From Adenophora triphylla var. japonica (Eukaryota; Streptophyta; Magnoliopsida; Asterales; Campanulaceae): a DNA stretch of 64,000 nucleotides. The stretch spans positions 516,096-580,095 of the forward strand of contig JAFEMH010000929.1 in NCBI GenBank assembly GCA_022495995.1. Reading direction: 5' to 3'. The notes under the pieces are model-generated. The model did no database searches, was not told the DNA's origin, and saw only the letters and a list, made by a program, of their open reading frames with translations. Position 1 is the first letter of the stretch. Each line of letters starts with the position of its first letter. A program made the position numbers and the translations under genes. Positions 45,401 through 57,359 of the stretch are shown one piece after another.

Positions 45401-45630
45401 CTTTCGAGGAGGTCGAGGAAGGACGAGGTTTCGTCGTTGGTGTGATGATCGAGTATTTTGTTGAGTTCGGCTACTTCGCGAATGATTGGGAGGATGGAGT
45501 TTAAGGTTGATTTGAGGCGTTCGAGGTGTGATTTGAATTTGGCAGTTTTCTTGATAACGGTCATAACGACTTTGAGAAGTTCGGCAAACGGCGCTCCGAG
45601 AGCGGCGCCGGCGATTAGTGAACAGGCCAT
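36466..45630 (-). CDS. NRG1-like: NRG1-type RNL helper immune receptor (RPW8-NB-ARC-LRR), five exons
   Basis: Minus-strand exons: 45630-44994, 39444-39041, 38426-38071, 37866-37655, 37322-36466. All junctions are GT-AG and phases fit, giving 821 residues with no internal stop. Residues 1-150 form the RPW8-like CC domain ([20 protein letters not shown]). The NB-ARC has P-loop GGCGKTT (194-200), kinase-2 LLVLDDVW (272-279), ILVTSR (298-303), GFPLAL (354-359), RNL-type [11 protein letters not shown] (412-422) and QHD in place of MHD (483-485). Leucine-rich repeats (about 545-790) include [19 protein letters not shown]. In the family, NRG1 acts downstream of TIR-NLR sensors with EDS1-SAG101 and forms membrane calcium channels that drive cell death. 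Intron 1 is 5.5 kb through nested transposons; introns 2 and 3 carry MITEs. It appears intact. Confidence 0.93.
37917..38011. mobile_element. Stowaway MITE in NRG1-like intron 3
   Basis: About 95 bp, an almost complete hairpin: CTCTGTCCCAAAATGAATGTCC at the left pairs with GGACATTCATTTTGGGACAG at the right. The left end is eroded by a poly-A run; TA follows on the right. Confidence 0.75.
38479..38582. mobile_element. Stowaway MITE in NRG1-like intron 2
   Basis: 104 bp hairpin with ends CACCCTCTGTCCC and, reversed, CTCCCTCCATCCC, flanked by TA. It is closely related to the copy at 37917-38011. Confidence 0.8.
38705..38989. mobile_element. hAT-type MITE in NRG1-like intron 2
   Basis: 285 bp with inverted ends CAGTGGCGAAGCCAAAG and, reversed, CAGTGGCGAAGGCACAC, flanked by the perfect 8-bp duplication ATTAGGCA (38697-38704 and 38990-38997). 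Non-coding. The ends belong to the common plant CAGTGGCGGA class of hAT termini, also seen at 40456 and 44559. Confidence 0.9.
39930..40453. mobile_element. putative non-autonomous Helitron in NRG1-like intron 1
   Basis: It starts TCTATACATATATAAAGGC after an A and ends CTAG before a T. A hairpin CCGTGC-AATTAAC-GCACGG (40423-40441) lies 12 nt before the end. TC start, 3' hairpin, CTRR end and A/T insertion are the Helitron signature. 524 bp, A/T-rich, no coding region. Confidence 0.65.
40563..44151 (+). mobile_element. hAT transposon with ZMYM1-like transposase, nested
   Basis: 3,589 bp, flanked by the perfect 8-bp duplication GTCATTAC (40555-40562 and 44152-44159). The inverted ends are short and imperfect: CAGGCCCGGTTATT on the left and CAGACCCGTCCCAAT on the right, reversed. 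It carries one transposase gene on the plus strand, opposite to the host NRG1-like gene. Confidence 0.9.
41392..44065 (+). pseudogene. hAT transposase (TTF-type zinc finger, DUF4371, hAT dimerisation), frameshifted
   Basis: From the ATG at 41392 ([11 protein letters not shown]; the frame is open further upstream), a Lys/Arg-rich N-terminus leads into a low-complexity Asn/Asp/Ile/Val repeat (about 41540-41800, VPIEN-type units). A TTF-type zinc finger follows ([33 protein letters not shown]). This frame ends at 42516. Two single-base shifts, near 42505 and 42560-42575, separate it from the catalytic part ([35 protein letters not shown]) that runs to 44065. The C-terminus is the hAT dimerisation motif ([20 protein letters not shown]). 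The domain order is that of plant ZMYM1-like hAT proteins. Apart from the two shifts it is nearly complete, so decay is recent. Confidence 0.9.
44154..44265. mobile_element. Stowaway-like MITE beside the hAT insertion
   Basis: CTCTCTCTCTCCCAAAATAAATGTCC at the left pairs with CGACATTCATTTTGGGAC at the right. The inner hAT inserted at its left edge. Confidence 0.6.
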
Positions 45631-45998
45631 TCAATTCAATGGAATTGGGGAGGAGTGAGTGATAATTAAATGGAATCTGTAGAGGTGGAGGAAGAAATTT
45701 CTTGGAGCTTGCTTACACTTGGGCAAGAAAGCGATATTATTTCTTTATTTTCACCTTTCCTTTTCAAGGAAAGGACGCATGAAACTTGGGCGTGCCCTCA
45801 TTTTGCTCTGCTTTCTTCTCCAACAATAACGCCAAACGCTAAAGTTATCACTATTTTGATGCTATGAGTTTCTTATGGTAAATTTTAGGCAGGTTATCCC
45901 TTTTTTTTCTTTTTCTCTTTCTCTTTTATCATACATTTGTTGTCTTGTTTAATTTTATTGCATAATATTTAATATAATGTAATTTGAATCATATTATT

Positions 45999-46029
<31 letters not shown>
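45631..46029. other. 5' flank of the NRG1-like gene
   Basis: Likely promoter and leader of the NRG1-like gene, reading leftward. No clear TATA box and no W-box cluster seen. It ends in an (AT)n run at 46003-46029. No gene seen. Confidence 0.5.
46003..46029. repeat. (AT)n microsatellite
   Basis: About 13 AT units at the boundary between NRG1-like flank and LTR debris. Confidence 0.9.
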
Positions 46030-46408
46030 ATGTCATTTAGGAGATGTTTACGAATCACATGAATCACGGAGATAGTGTGCGCGTAACGGTCTTCGAGATT
46101 GTAGAAAACGGTTACAACTGAAGACGTGGGTATATGCACGTATTGTCTAGTCGAGGTCGCCTGAATGATCGAGGTGGACCTGACTTCGTGCCTTAACTAG
46201 GCAGAGAATATATAAGGGTGTACCGTATGTCGGACAAAGCTAGGTCGGGATCAAGGAATGTCGGACAATAAGCTAGGTCGACTTATCTTCTTGACGGCCC
46301 ACTATGATTTGGATAACTCGGCGGGCTCTTTAAATCTTTATGAACCTTAGGGCCTGGGTGGATAGGGCATAACCCGTTGGGCCTGGTCTATTATTTTTAT
46401 TTCGTTCA
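46030..46408 (-). mobile_element. truncated gypsy LTR, reversed
   Basis: It ends on the plus strand in ...TTTCGTTCA, followed by GTGGCTCCCAACTTTCT, the reverse of the polypurine-tract/LTR junction found at 18199. The left side is lost at the (AT)n run. It contains GACCTAGC(T)TTGTCCGAC words, reversed, as in the LTRs at 16758 and 18199. Confidence 0.6.
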
Positions 46409-46911
46409 GTGGCTCCCAACTTTCTAGGTCGACTTATTGATCAGGAAGTTATAGAAAAAATTTGTGATGACTTACTTGAGACGATGGTCGAAGGCCGACT
46501 TGGTCACTATAGGTCGTTCTCGATGATTGAATTTTGACTGTTGGATAAGCCGCCCTTAATGCGCCGTAATATCCGCCATAATGGTACGGATCTTGGCGAT
46601 TGGATGTCTGCATTGGGAAACGGCATTTGCCTTAAATTCGGCCCACGTTCTAACAGTTGAACCGTTTTGTCCTCCAAGCCTTTCAAATTCAGGTAAGGGG
46701 AAAGAAGTATAAAGGAGAAGTTTATTTATTTCCAAACTTTACCAACTTCGAATTCTTAAGAACTCAACAAGAACAAAAGAAAGGAAATCGTCTCCGGTGC
46801 TTAGCAAACTCTCTTTCGGTGCTACAGTTCCCTTTCCCCTCTTCGAAAAGCTTAAGGTACTCTTCAATTTCACTTTTCTAGGTTTAATTTTGAAGTTTCC
46901 TCTTTTTCGCC

Positions 46912-47770
46912 ATGGCTAAGACCTATGGCTTCGAGCTAGGAGTTAGGTATGGTTACAATTGTGTGAACCTTAGGATTTATAAACGGTTGCAGGTCCCTGC
47001 AAGGAATTGACCTTAAAGGGGTGTATCACCATCTTAGATAGGTGGAGTTTGTTCTATGGTGAAATAGGTTTCCCAGCAGGTGAGAGTATGGAAGACTTGG
47101 AGGCGGACGATCTACGGATTATCCGTTTTCGTCTCTTCAACAAGTTAATTGACCACCTAATCATCTTCTATATCAAGTACAATAAACCACCGTTTCCTCG
47201 TGAGAGGTTAGCTTTCCTAGGGGAATCTAGGTTATCTTTAGATAGTTAATAATTTTCATCTTCTAGGTCTGATTCCCCTGTTTCTATGTCTTCTGTAGAA
47301 ATGGCGGCCAACGACCAACATCTGCGGGCTCTACATCATCGAGCTCCTCCTCTGGCAACATCGTAGATAATTTATACTCGAAGGTGGTCCCAGGTCGTAA
47401 TGAGGGGGGCTATGTGGCCCCCAGGCCCGCTATTGGCCAGAAGAATTCTGAGTCTCACATTCGAATCCTCCATGATCAATTCGAGGTGCCTTGAGCAAAT
47501 TTCTAGCTAACCCACTTCACTGAAAGGCAAAGGAAAGTTCAATCTTGGTCGCATTGGGCCCTTAGTACGACCAATGTGACCTTATATTATGGCCAGTTTG
47601 AGGCGGGTTTGAGACTTCCGTTGGACCCCTTCATCTGTGAGTTCCTCGAGTGTATGGCAGCGGTCCCCATGCAGCTCGGAGCTAATATGATCAGAGTGTT
47701 GGTGGCTTTTGCCATGATCTGCAGGTTCGTAGGGTACGAGTCTAGTATGTACGTTTTTAAGAATTTTTAA
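46912..47770 (+). pseudogene. decayed copy 3 of the gypsy antisense gene
   Basis: ATG at 46912 opens MAKTYGFELGVRYGYNCVNL, followed by frames broken near 47000, 47250 and 47490. The part at 47007-47249 is the exon-1 remainder; 47576-47770 has GLRLPLDPFICEFLECMAAV and QLGANMIRVLVAF, matching GLRLPLDPFICEFLDDVRAV and LGANGARVLVSF of the intact copy at 20969. It ends at a stop in front of the Copia LTR. It lies antisense to its parent element, as its polypurine tract at 46409 shows. Confidence 0.75.
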
Positions 47771-47781
47771 AGGTAGTTATG

Positions 47782-48500
47782 TGTTAGGTTTTGGGGTTAC
47801 ATACGCAGCAGAAGATTTAACATAATCACAAAACCCTAGCCATGAATCCGTCTAATATGAATAGATTAAAAACTATGAATATAGATTTACTAACCTTTGT
47901 TGCGAGTTTGTCTTTCGTACACGATTCGTAATTCAGATTTTGAATCGTTGATGAAACTTTGATCTTCTTCCTTGTTCTTCTTTGGTGATGAATCAACAAC
48001 GTAGGTCTCCAAGCTTTAGGTGATAAAGCAATCACCCTCTATCGGTAATCCACATGCGAATGAACCAAGATCGAAACTTGTTGGATTGCTAGATGATCCT
48101 CGATTGTTGAAACTCTTTTCAACAATCTATGGCTGATATGAAATTGAATCTAGGGTGTTTTGATCTTTAATTTGTAATCAAAATCAAACAATTTGTGTTT
48201 CTCAAACCCCAAAATTCGTGTTTCTTGGCTAAGGTAAAAGGGGCTATTTATACTTTATAAATATCTCTAACACTTAGGGAGAAAAATCCCTAATCCAAAG
48301 CCAAAACGGAACAGTGCAGACGCCAAGGCGCGATTGCCCCATCCAGTATGCGTGGTCGCCCCCTTTGACCAGAGAAAAGGCGCGATCGCCCCCTCCCCTT
48401 TTCCATATTTGAGCCATTTTTCAATCCGTTCTTTGTGTGTGACCCTATAGGAATTATATTTATGTTGGTAGTGAGTTGAAACATCAATTCTCACAAGACA
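47782..48500 (+). mobile_element. probable Copia LTR
   Basis: It starts TGTTAGGTTTTGGGGTT, ends ...CAAGACA and is followed after four bases by TGGTATCTAGCAAGCC, which resembles the tRNA-Met primer site (TGGTATCAGAGC) of Copia elements. Only one LTR is in the window, so the limits are tentative. Confidence 0.5.
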
Positions 48501-48504
48501 TAAG

Positions 48505-49014
48505 TGGTATCTAGCAAGCCATTATGTCCACCCAGTTAAATATAACATCAAAACTTGATTCATTGATAGATCATTGCCACAATCCATTTGTCCACGATGT
48601 AATATTGAACATAAGTCATGGTCCACGTCAACTTATATTGTTCAATGCTTTCTCGACTCCAAATATGTTGATAATCCAAGTGCATTTGATCTCTATCAAA
48701 TCTCTTGAGTGTGGCCACGCATTTCATCAACCCAATTTATCGAGGGGCCCAAGCAGACATCTCTCTTTACGAGGGATAAATTTCATCTTGACTTATCATT
48801 CTTCCCTACAAGAATTCAGTCGTGCCAACATAGCCCTTATTGCTATCCTATTAAAGATAGTGTTAGACTACATCAAACATAACGTTCATCATGTGGAAGA
48901 CGATGATAATCTCAGTTACTAAGAATTCTAATGACATGACTATCATGAGATTTAATCATGACATATATGACCATAGACCATGTCATAAATCCCATAGATG
49001 GGTCAGTCCAGTAT
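48505..49014 (+). other. non-coding leader after the Copia primer site
   Basis: It starts with the primer-like TGGTATCTAGC and has no gag or other gene. The 132-codon opening at 48524-48922 shows no domain. It is cut at 49015 by the CACTA element; the sequence after 63935 is probably its continuation. Confidence 0.4.
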
Positions 49015-49139
49015 CACTACAAGGAAAATCCATTTTAGCTACGGCAAATTCCGTAGCTAAAATGAAGATTCCGTAGCTAAATCGTGTTTAGCTATGGATT
49101 TGTTCCGTAGCTATTCCGTGGGTGCAGGTTTGTCGCTAA

Positions 49140-49560
49140 ATTGGGCGTCGCTATTTTGTAGCTATTTTAGAGACGGACATGTCCGTCTCTAAATCAGCGA
49201 CGGATACGTCTGTCTCTAAATCAGCGACGGATGCGCTCGTCTCTAAATCAGCGACGGATGCGCCCGTCTCTAAATCAGCGACGGATACGCCCGTCTCTAA
49301 TTCAGCGACGGATAAGCTCGTCTCTGATTCAGCGACGGATACGCCCGTCTCTGATTCAGTCTGCACGGATACGCCGTCTCGATTCGGCTGATACGCCGTC
49401 TCGATCGACGGATACGCCCGTCTCGATTCGGCTACGGATACGCCCGTCTCTCGGCTACGGATACGCCCGTCTCTGATTCAGCTACGGATACGCCCGTCTC
49501 TATTTCAGAGACGGATACGTACGTCTCTAAATTAGAGACAGATATTAACATATAATTCTA
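49140..49560. repeat. left subterminal repeats of the CACTA element
   Basis: About 14 units of 26-28 bp of the form GTCTCTAAATCAGCGACGGAT. In this family such subterminal motifs bind the TNPA-type protein. They open long frames on both strands (49151-49476), which are repeat artefacts. Confidence 0.85.
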
Positions 49561-49776
49561 ATTTGAATAGATTGCTAATCTTCATTTAGAGACGGCGAAT
49601 GATAATAACACAACTTGAAACAAAATAATAACATGCATAAAGTTATACTTGTTTTACAAAAGCACATCATATAGTTGTTTTCTAAATAAAAACAGACATG
49701 GAAGTAGCTAGGTAATGACAAAAAGAAAGTTTAAGTCATAATGTTGTACCAGCCCAAAATATAAAACTAGACGAAT

Positions 49777-52533
49777 TTAAGAACCAAGTTTTGACCTCAT
49801 GAATTCCTCCATTGCATTCAATCTGTCTCGCATTTCCTCATAGCCTTTACGAGCCTCTTCTGCAGCACGGTGAGCCTCATCAATCATCATTTGAGCCTCT
49901 GGACTTATAGATGGAGCAGCCTTGCTAGACATTTGGAAGGCTGAAGACCTATTCTTGCCAAAAAGGTCCTTCTTTGTTCCGACACCCAAAACACGGCCTT
50001 TTTCACACACCCCCAACACTCTCAATCCACTTATCGCCTTGAAATGGAATGCTGGTGACATCTACCGCAACAACTCCATCTACTCTTTCACCTTCTTCAC
50101 TCACAGGTTGAACATCAACTTTATATTGCTCCTAAATCCATTAAATATTTCATACTAACTATAAAAAAGGCCGTAGTGAAAAAATATTTGACTAAAACAA
50201 TAAATGAACTTACAAGAGCTTCCGTGAGTTGTTTGTTGGCAAAAATCGGATTTCCATTCTCGTCCTTTTGGAGAGATCCATCGCGAGACTTTTTTCCATT
50301 ATATTTGATGATCTCTTCTAGAACATGTATATCCTCACCGGGTCTTTTTTGTTTCTAGGTTCAGCCAACAGAAAGCAATAAGAAACAACAAGTCAAAATC
50401 ATCGACTTAACTTTCTTAAGTATCATATAATACATATGAAATAACAAATTATCATCAGGTGTATTGAGTGGGTGTTGTTGTGGATATAGATTTCCTGGCA
50501 AGGTTGTATAATATATTGGAAGGGAACAACAAAACAAAAACGGCTTGACAAAACGGCTTGACAAAATTCGGCAACATAGAATTTGCCGGTGAGGCGGCCG
50601 CTGTGAAATGTATGAGGCGCCGGCCTCAGCTGGCGATAGCATGTTGCCTTAGTTTCTTGAAGTTATTTTCTTTGAAGTTGTTTTGTTGAATTTAAGTAGG
50701 CTACAGAGAATCCATGGTAAGCAAATCCCAACATTTTTAAACAACAAATGATAAATGCAGCTGTTAACTTATAAACAACAAAAACATAAAAAGTTTAGCC
50801 TATCAAATGATAAATAATTAAAACCTTAATGTGTAAATGATGCTTAAAGAAGTCTATCATATTTGCCAAAACTACTAGAACTACATATTAAATTTAAGTA
50901 GGCTACAGAGAATCCATGGTAAGCAAATCCCAACATTTTTATTAAACTTGCAAATCCAATTTCAAAAAGTAATGTTTAAATATCAGAGAATCCATGGTAA
51001 GCAAATCCCAACAAGGAAATATAATGATCTACCTTCAATAGTCCATGTTCAATGACATTCAAAAGTTCAAACAAAGACAAACTACTACAAAATCAACCAA
51101 ATTCGTATTCTAACTGCAATCATCAAAACGAAGTTCACCATTTTAGTTCTTGATCAAGAACAAAAATGGGCATTCATTTGGTACTCATCATATCATGAAA
51201 GGCATCAAGAAAGCAGCCAACCAGCATATCAAATGATCACTAAACAGCAGTAACATATGTATGCACGTACAAATCCATATGTGCACATCATATGTGAGCA
51301 GCAAGACCAATTTCTGTTCATTGCCTTCATAGTTCTATGTGGAATGACTCATTTACTCAATAAGAACTCAAGTATTTTACCTTTGGAAATTTAACAACAC
51401 CAAGTATTGACATATTGAAAATAGCAAGACCAATTTCAATAATCGTAAGAGTATACCAATATTGAGCATAAGTAATGCGAGTTGCAATCTCCATATGTAT
51501 TGACATATTGAAATAAGCAAGACCAATTTCAATACATGAACGCAATGAAAGTTACCTCCTTATGTATATGCTGTTGGAAGGATACAGAACCTCCACCATG
51601 TGTGGCTTTTGCTATGCCACCTTCACCTCCACATCGGTTTTTCTTTGCAATTTTAGATTTCGACACATTCTCAGCAACTGCCCAATGTTCCACCCACTTC
51701 TCCCAAAGGCTAGGCGGCATCCAGCTTGATTTTTTTTTCAATCTCCCATTTTCTCTTCATCTTGTTTATGTTGTTCCTATAAGTATTGGTTCCATGGCTA
51801 CAAAATCCTTGATAAGCCTGCTGTTGTGTTTGTCCAGCATGAGAGTACAAGCGCTATTCACAAAGCATACAAATATATACTCATATATTAATGCAATAAT
51901 ATAAAGCAAAAATAAAGAATAATTAAGAAACATTTACTTATGGGCTTTACCAAGAACTCAGCAAACCACAATTTCTTGGTTCTTTCGGGGACACTAGACC
52001 ACCTTGGATAAAAATGATCTTGATCAGAGCAATTCTTTTTCACAGTCCTCCAAAATTCTCGTGCATGTTTGTTGTACAAGTAGCTATAGATATGAGAAAT
52101 AGAGAAAGAGTGAGAAGCAATTACAAAAAACAAGAGCAAATATGTATGGACAGGAACTAACAAAGAGATATGAACCTAATTATAGAGCAAAATTCATGGT
52201 ATTTTTGTAAAAAACATTTGATAATAAATAAAAAAAAGAACCAGATAACACTTGCCATCCACTTTGCGATAGTGCAGCTATTTCTTTGTTGGTATCAGTA
52301 TCGACCTCGGGTAATATACGACATACTTCTTGAGTGCCAACAACATGGATGATAGAGTTTTGTGCCTCTGAAGGAGATTGAGTAGGTTGTTCTGTGTTAC
52401 CATTTGAGCTTCCAGATGCTTGTGTGTTACCAACTCCTGTTGTCAATGTGTTCCCTAAACCATTTGAGTTTTCTGATGAATGCGTAGGTGAAAACCCCTG
52501 AAAAAGAGCTCTTTGTATATTTGACTGTGACAT
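49777..52533 (-). pseudogene. TNPA-like CACTA protein (Transposase_24 type), several exons, decayed
   Basis: Minus strand from ATG 52533. Exon pieces: 52533 to about 52237 (Ser/Asn/Gln-rich N-terminus ending SGWQVLSG); about 52110-51960 (FWRTVKKNCSDQDHFYPRW); about 51730-51555 (MPPSLWEKWVEHW, then ATHGGGSVSFQQH); about 50356-50205 (RPGEDIHVLEEIIKYNG); about 50132-49777 (coiled-coil C-terminus, AHRAAEEARKGYEEMRDRL). The W-W-HxGGS pattern is that of Ptta/En/Spm plant transposases. A shift near 50005 (VGGV then EKGRVLGVGTK) breaks the last exon. Its role in autonomous elements is binding of subterminal repeats and recruitment of TNPD. Confidence 0.7.
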
Positions 52534-53186
52534 AGTATTATCTAGGGAAAAAATATATCAGTACAATTGTAATATTTATATAAGTAAAACTGAGTATATA
52601 AGAAATTGAACATATATAATGAGTATACGTTAAATAAATAAGATATGATTGCTAACAATTTGTAATACTAACTTAGCATACTAACTTAGATAATTAAGAT
52701 AGTGGGAAGGACAAAGACTTGCTCAAAACAAGAATGACCAAGCTATAGTTGTCTTAAGAAATTCAGTGAGAAAATTGGCAATAATACTTTCCTTCGACTG
52801 CATTGAAACTATGCATTTATGTTTACAAAAAAATTCCACAAAAACATTCTCTTTAGTAGGCTTGTAAAACTGAAAAAGTGCATGAAAATTGAACACAGAT
52901 GGGAAAATCTGATTAGAAGGGGAACAAGTGAAAAATAGCAGATTAAATACTTTAGCACAAAACAGATTCCAGTGGAAGAAACCAACTTGTAAAATTGCAT
53001 CCAAACGAGTCAAACACTTGGACAAAGACAGCAAAAGCAGCCAAACAACCAACCACTTAATCAACAAAATACTTATATAAACAGCTTGAAGGTGTACCTC
53101 TTTAGTATTCACATTCTTAAAACTATAACTATACCATACCAAACTTGCAACTACTTAAAGCTAAAATGGCAAGTGAGCATTGCAAA

Positions 53187-56100
53187 TCAGTGCACAAGGG
53201 CATCCTCATCATCTGACTCATATTCGCCATCCTCTGAATCATTGTCAACTTCATTATCTTCTTCGTCATCGTCATCGCCTACTTCTTCTTCACCTCTTTC
53301 TTCCTCTTCAGAATCTTCATCGAGGTTAATGTATGTCTCCTCGTCATCAACTCCAGTGTGAAGGATGGGATTATCCAGGTCCGCTCCACCATCAGTAACA
53401 GGGGTAATAACAGGCATAATACTTTCTTGGTAAAAGGCATTATACTCTTGTCCATAGGAATATTTTCTTTGTAGGGTACATCAATTCTACCTCTAGCTTT
53501 TGTCTTAAAAACAGCCCACCAATGTCCATGCCCTTGTTTTCTTGAAGGGTATTCAGTAAAGTAACATTGGTGAGCTTGGGATGCTAGCACGTAGGTGTCT
53601 TTACCTCTATATTTCAAGTTTGAATTGACATCCACAATATCACACATTGGATTCAGTTTTATACCTTTTCCAATTGTTGGATCAAACCACTTGCAATTAA
53701 ATAGAACTACCTTTTTACCACCCAAATAGCCTAATTGAATGACCTCCAACAATTTCCCATAATAGTCAACATCTGAGCCTTTTACAAACACGCCACTATT
53801 CATTGTTGTCCTATTTCCACCATAATCTTCCGTATGAAAGGCATATCCATTAACAAAGTAGCCATTAAAGCGTTGGACATCAAGAAGACTTGGACCCTCA
53901 GCCAAATGAGTAATACCAGGATACATCACTTCATCATTTGGATTTTCCTCGATCTATCAATAAAAGAAATAAAGCAACATTCAAGATTTTTCAAAGTGAG
54001 GTTAAGGATACAAATTATTTATGTGAAAGACCTTACTTACATGGCGTTTAAACCATCTATAAAATTCATTATCTTTCTTGACCTCTAAGAGTTGGCTACT
54101 AATGTTTGGGTCCTCCTTCCGCACATATGCTTCGAACAACCTATAATAAATTAGATTTAGGATGACTTACAGTATAATGTATTATTTATATGAGTGAACC
54201 AAGAAGATGTTTTAAGAATAAGAACTTACGGAATATATGTTTTTGTGACCTCTTCACAGTTAAGGAGTACGTATGTGCGAGCATTATGAAATTCAGATTC
54301 CGTCAATTTGATATGCTTTTTCTCTTTGATTGGGTTTCCAAGAAAGCGACCAGGATATTTGAGAACAGAAATGTCTTTGTTATTCAGAAGCACACCGCCA
54401 TCATTGTTCCTACCAACACTTGTTAACTTGGTGGAAACTTCATCATCGAGGTAGTAGCTACAAAAAATAAGATGCTTCACGCATCAAGTACCCTTTCACA
54501 ATTGAACCCTCCACTCTAGCCTTGTTCTTAACCTTCCTCTTTAAAGTGTTTAAAAACCTCTCAAATGGGTACATCCACCGATATTGTACTGGACCTGCAA
54601 CCCTTGCTTCATATGCCAAGTGAATAGGTAAATGTTCCATTGAATCAAAGAATCTTTGGAGGAAAAATCTTCTCAAGCTTGCAAAGCGTAACAACAATGT
54701 TTTCTCAAGAAGCTTTAGATCCTCCTCACGTAAAACACTAGAGCATATGACTTTGAAGAATTCACTCAACTCGGCTAGGGGAGCTAATATGGCATCAGGC
54801 AACAAGTCACGGAAGGCAATTGGAAGTAGCCTTTCCAAGAACACATGGCAGTCATGACTCTTCATCCCTTGCATCTTTAAAGTTTCTAAGTTAGCACATC
54901 TAGCCAAATTGGAAGAGTAACCATCTGGTAACCTCAAAGTCTTCACCCACTTTAACACCTTCATTTTATCTTCTCGTGAAAGTGTGTACTGTGCCTTAAA
55001 TTTGAATAGGCTTTCCCTTACGATCCAGGGTCAGGTTTAAACCTCGACGATTGCAAAGCTTTTCCATATCCATCCGAGCCTTTTTATTATCTTTACTCTT
55101 AGCCATATCCATAATTGTATTAAATATGTTATCAAAAACATTTTTTTCAATGTGCATCAAGTCAAGATTGTGGCGAACAAGGTTTGTCTTCCAATAAGGC
55201 AAGTCCCAAAATGTGCTACGCTTCTTCCAGTTGTGAGATTCCCCCAAAACCAGGGTGATTGAAATTGGCATTCGATGCACCCCACTTATCTTCCCTATAT
55301 GTGAAAGTCTTTCTAAAATCTCATCACGACAAACGGGAGGGGCTTCATCATGCTCGACTCTACCCTTTGTAAAATGTTGCGAAGAATTTACGAATTGATG
55401 ATTTTGGGGTAAAAATTGCCGATGACAGTCAAAGAAACATGGTTTCTTCCCTTCGATAAGCCTGAATGCCTTCGTAAGCTCCATACAGTAAGGACAAGAC
55501 AATTCTCCATGTGTACTCCAACCAGAAAGGTAGCCATATGCAGGGAAGTCAGCATTTTGTCCACATTAAGGCAGCCTTCATTTGAAAATTCTGCTTTGTT
55601 GATGCATCCCAAGTTTCAACACCAATATTCCACAAACCTTGTAACTCCTCGATCAATGGTTGAAGATATATGTCTATATTCTTACCCGGTCCTTTGGGAC
55701 CAAGCACAAGCAACGTAAGAAACATATATTCTTCATTCATGCATAACCATGGAGGCAGATTCAAGGGAGTTACAATAACAGGCCAACACGAGTAAGCCTT
55801 TGCTGAGCCACCAAATGGATTAAAACCATCAGATGACAAGCAAAGTCTAACGTTTCGAGGATCAGCAGCAAAATCTGGATAAGTCTCATCGAAATGCTTC
55901 CACGCCTCACCATCTGATGGGTGTGAGAGTTGTCCATCCTTACGAGGACAATTTTTATGCCATCTCATATCAATAGCCCTCCCTTTAAAAGTATATAATC
56001 GCTGCAATCTGGGGATCAATGGAAGGTAACGCAATTGCTTATACGGGATTGGTTTACGCATTCTCTTACCATTGCCTCTAGGTTTATACCTATCATGATT

Positions 56101-56876
56101 GCAAATACTACACTTTGTATCATTTTCTGTGGTATTACGGTATAATTGGCAATCATTAATGCACGCATCTATCAATTGGAACCCCAACCCTATCTTTTTA
56201 ACAATCTTACAAGTGTCATCCCAACTTCTGGCCATAGTATTTTTTTCTGGTAGCAACTTTTGAATGAAGTCCATAAACTGGTTATAAGTTCTCTCACTCA
56301 CATTACCCTCCGTCTTTATGTTCAAACACTCTGCAGCAGCTTCTACAATTGACGGCTTGCTACATTCAGAAACAGGTTCACGTGCAGCATTTAACATATC
56401 TAACCACTCTTGTACTACTTTTGTTGGTTTCTCAGTCATGGATTCTGGATCCCAAGAAAAATTTGGCCTGCAGCATCCATAACCATATCAATCATACTAG
56501 GAACACTTTCATCCAGGGGCATGGATGCCCCCTGTCTAGGATGAACATTTTGCAAGAAACTTCTATTAGGCTCATCTACCATTGATTCACCATGTGATGT
56601 CCACACTTCATAATTTTGTTTAAAACCATGCTTATAAAGGTGATTTTACAATTCATGATCCAATACAAACTTGTTATTGTTACACCCGACATGAGGTCTC
56701 TTTGCAGCTCTATTAGTACTTGTAGCACATGGACATCTTATATGACCTTCAATAAGATGTTCTTTCCTATACTTCGCATATTTTACAAATTTATCCAACC
56801 CCTGTAAAAATTCTGGAGTAACATTCCCACTTTCATCTAAACGTTGATACATCCAACTCCTATTCTTATCTGACAT
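53187..56876 (-). pseudogene. TNPD-like CACTA transposase (tnp2), frameshifted
   Basis: Minus strand, start at 56876 (MSDKNRSWMYQRLDES), a transposase-associated domain with RCPCA. Then 56439-55549 (LSSDGFNPFG, CWPVIVTPLNLPPWLCM, FQMKAALMW), 55520-54996 (SCPYCMELTKAFRL, HNLDLMHIEKNVFDNI) and 54970-54230 (DUF4218: MKSHDCHVFLERLLPIAFRD, FDSMEHLPIHLAYEARVAGP, VGRNNDGG). After an intron comes a DUF4216 part (53950-53460, GYAFHTEDYG, DPTIGKGIKLN, QCYFTEYPS) and an acidic tail (53417-53187, poly Glu/Asp). Frameshifts lie near 56640, 56465, 55560 and 53455. It would encode the DDE catalytic subunit; this copy cannot. Confidence 0.88.
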
Positions 56877-57359
56877 TTCGAAGATGGATACAACAAAAGC
56901 TAGTATATTTATCCACACAAGCACCGCCAGTAAATCAATGCAACAACTAATAGAGTAAACTCTTGTATGTGAGAGAGGAACAAGTAATCGAAGAGCAATA
57001 TATAGTTACAATCAAAGAAGAAACTCTTGTATGTGAGAGAGAGACAAAGATGGACATTACCATGAACCGAAGAAACTGATTTTGTCGCAGTGGAGGAACA
57101 AGTAATCGAAGAGCACCGATGGCCTAGCGCTAGAGAGAGAAGGTCAATCGTATTTTTTGATTTTAGGGCGTATTAATTTTGGGGGAAAAAGGGAGGAGTA
57201 ATTTGTTACTGGAATGGAAGGGGAGGGGCGCTAATTTGGTGTGGGGAGTGGGGAAAGGCGTACTAATTTGGGGGAAAAGGGAATTGGCGCCAAGGTTTTG
57301 ATTTTGGGATAGGTAAGGGCGGGAGATGGAAAAAAATGGTGCGTCATTTGCGATACTAA

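Noticed and set aside
49151..49476. Overlapping frames with VSKSATD-like repeats
   Set aside because: Translation of the CACTA subterminal repeats, seen on both strands.
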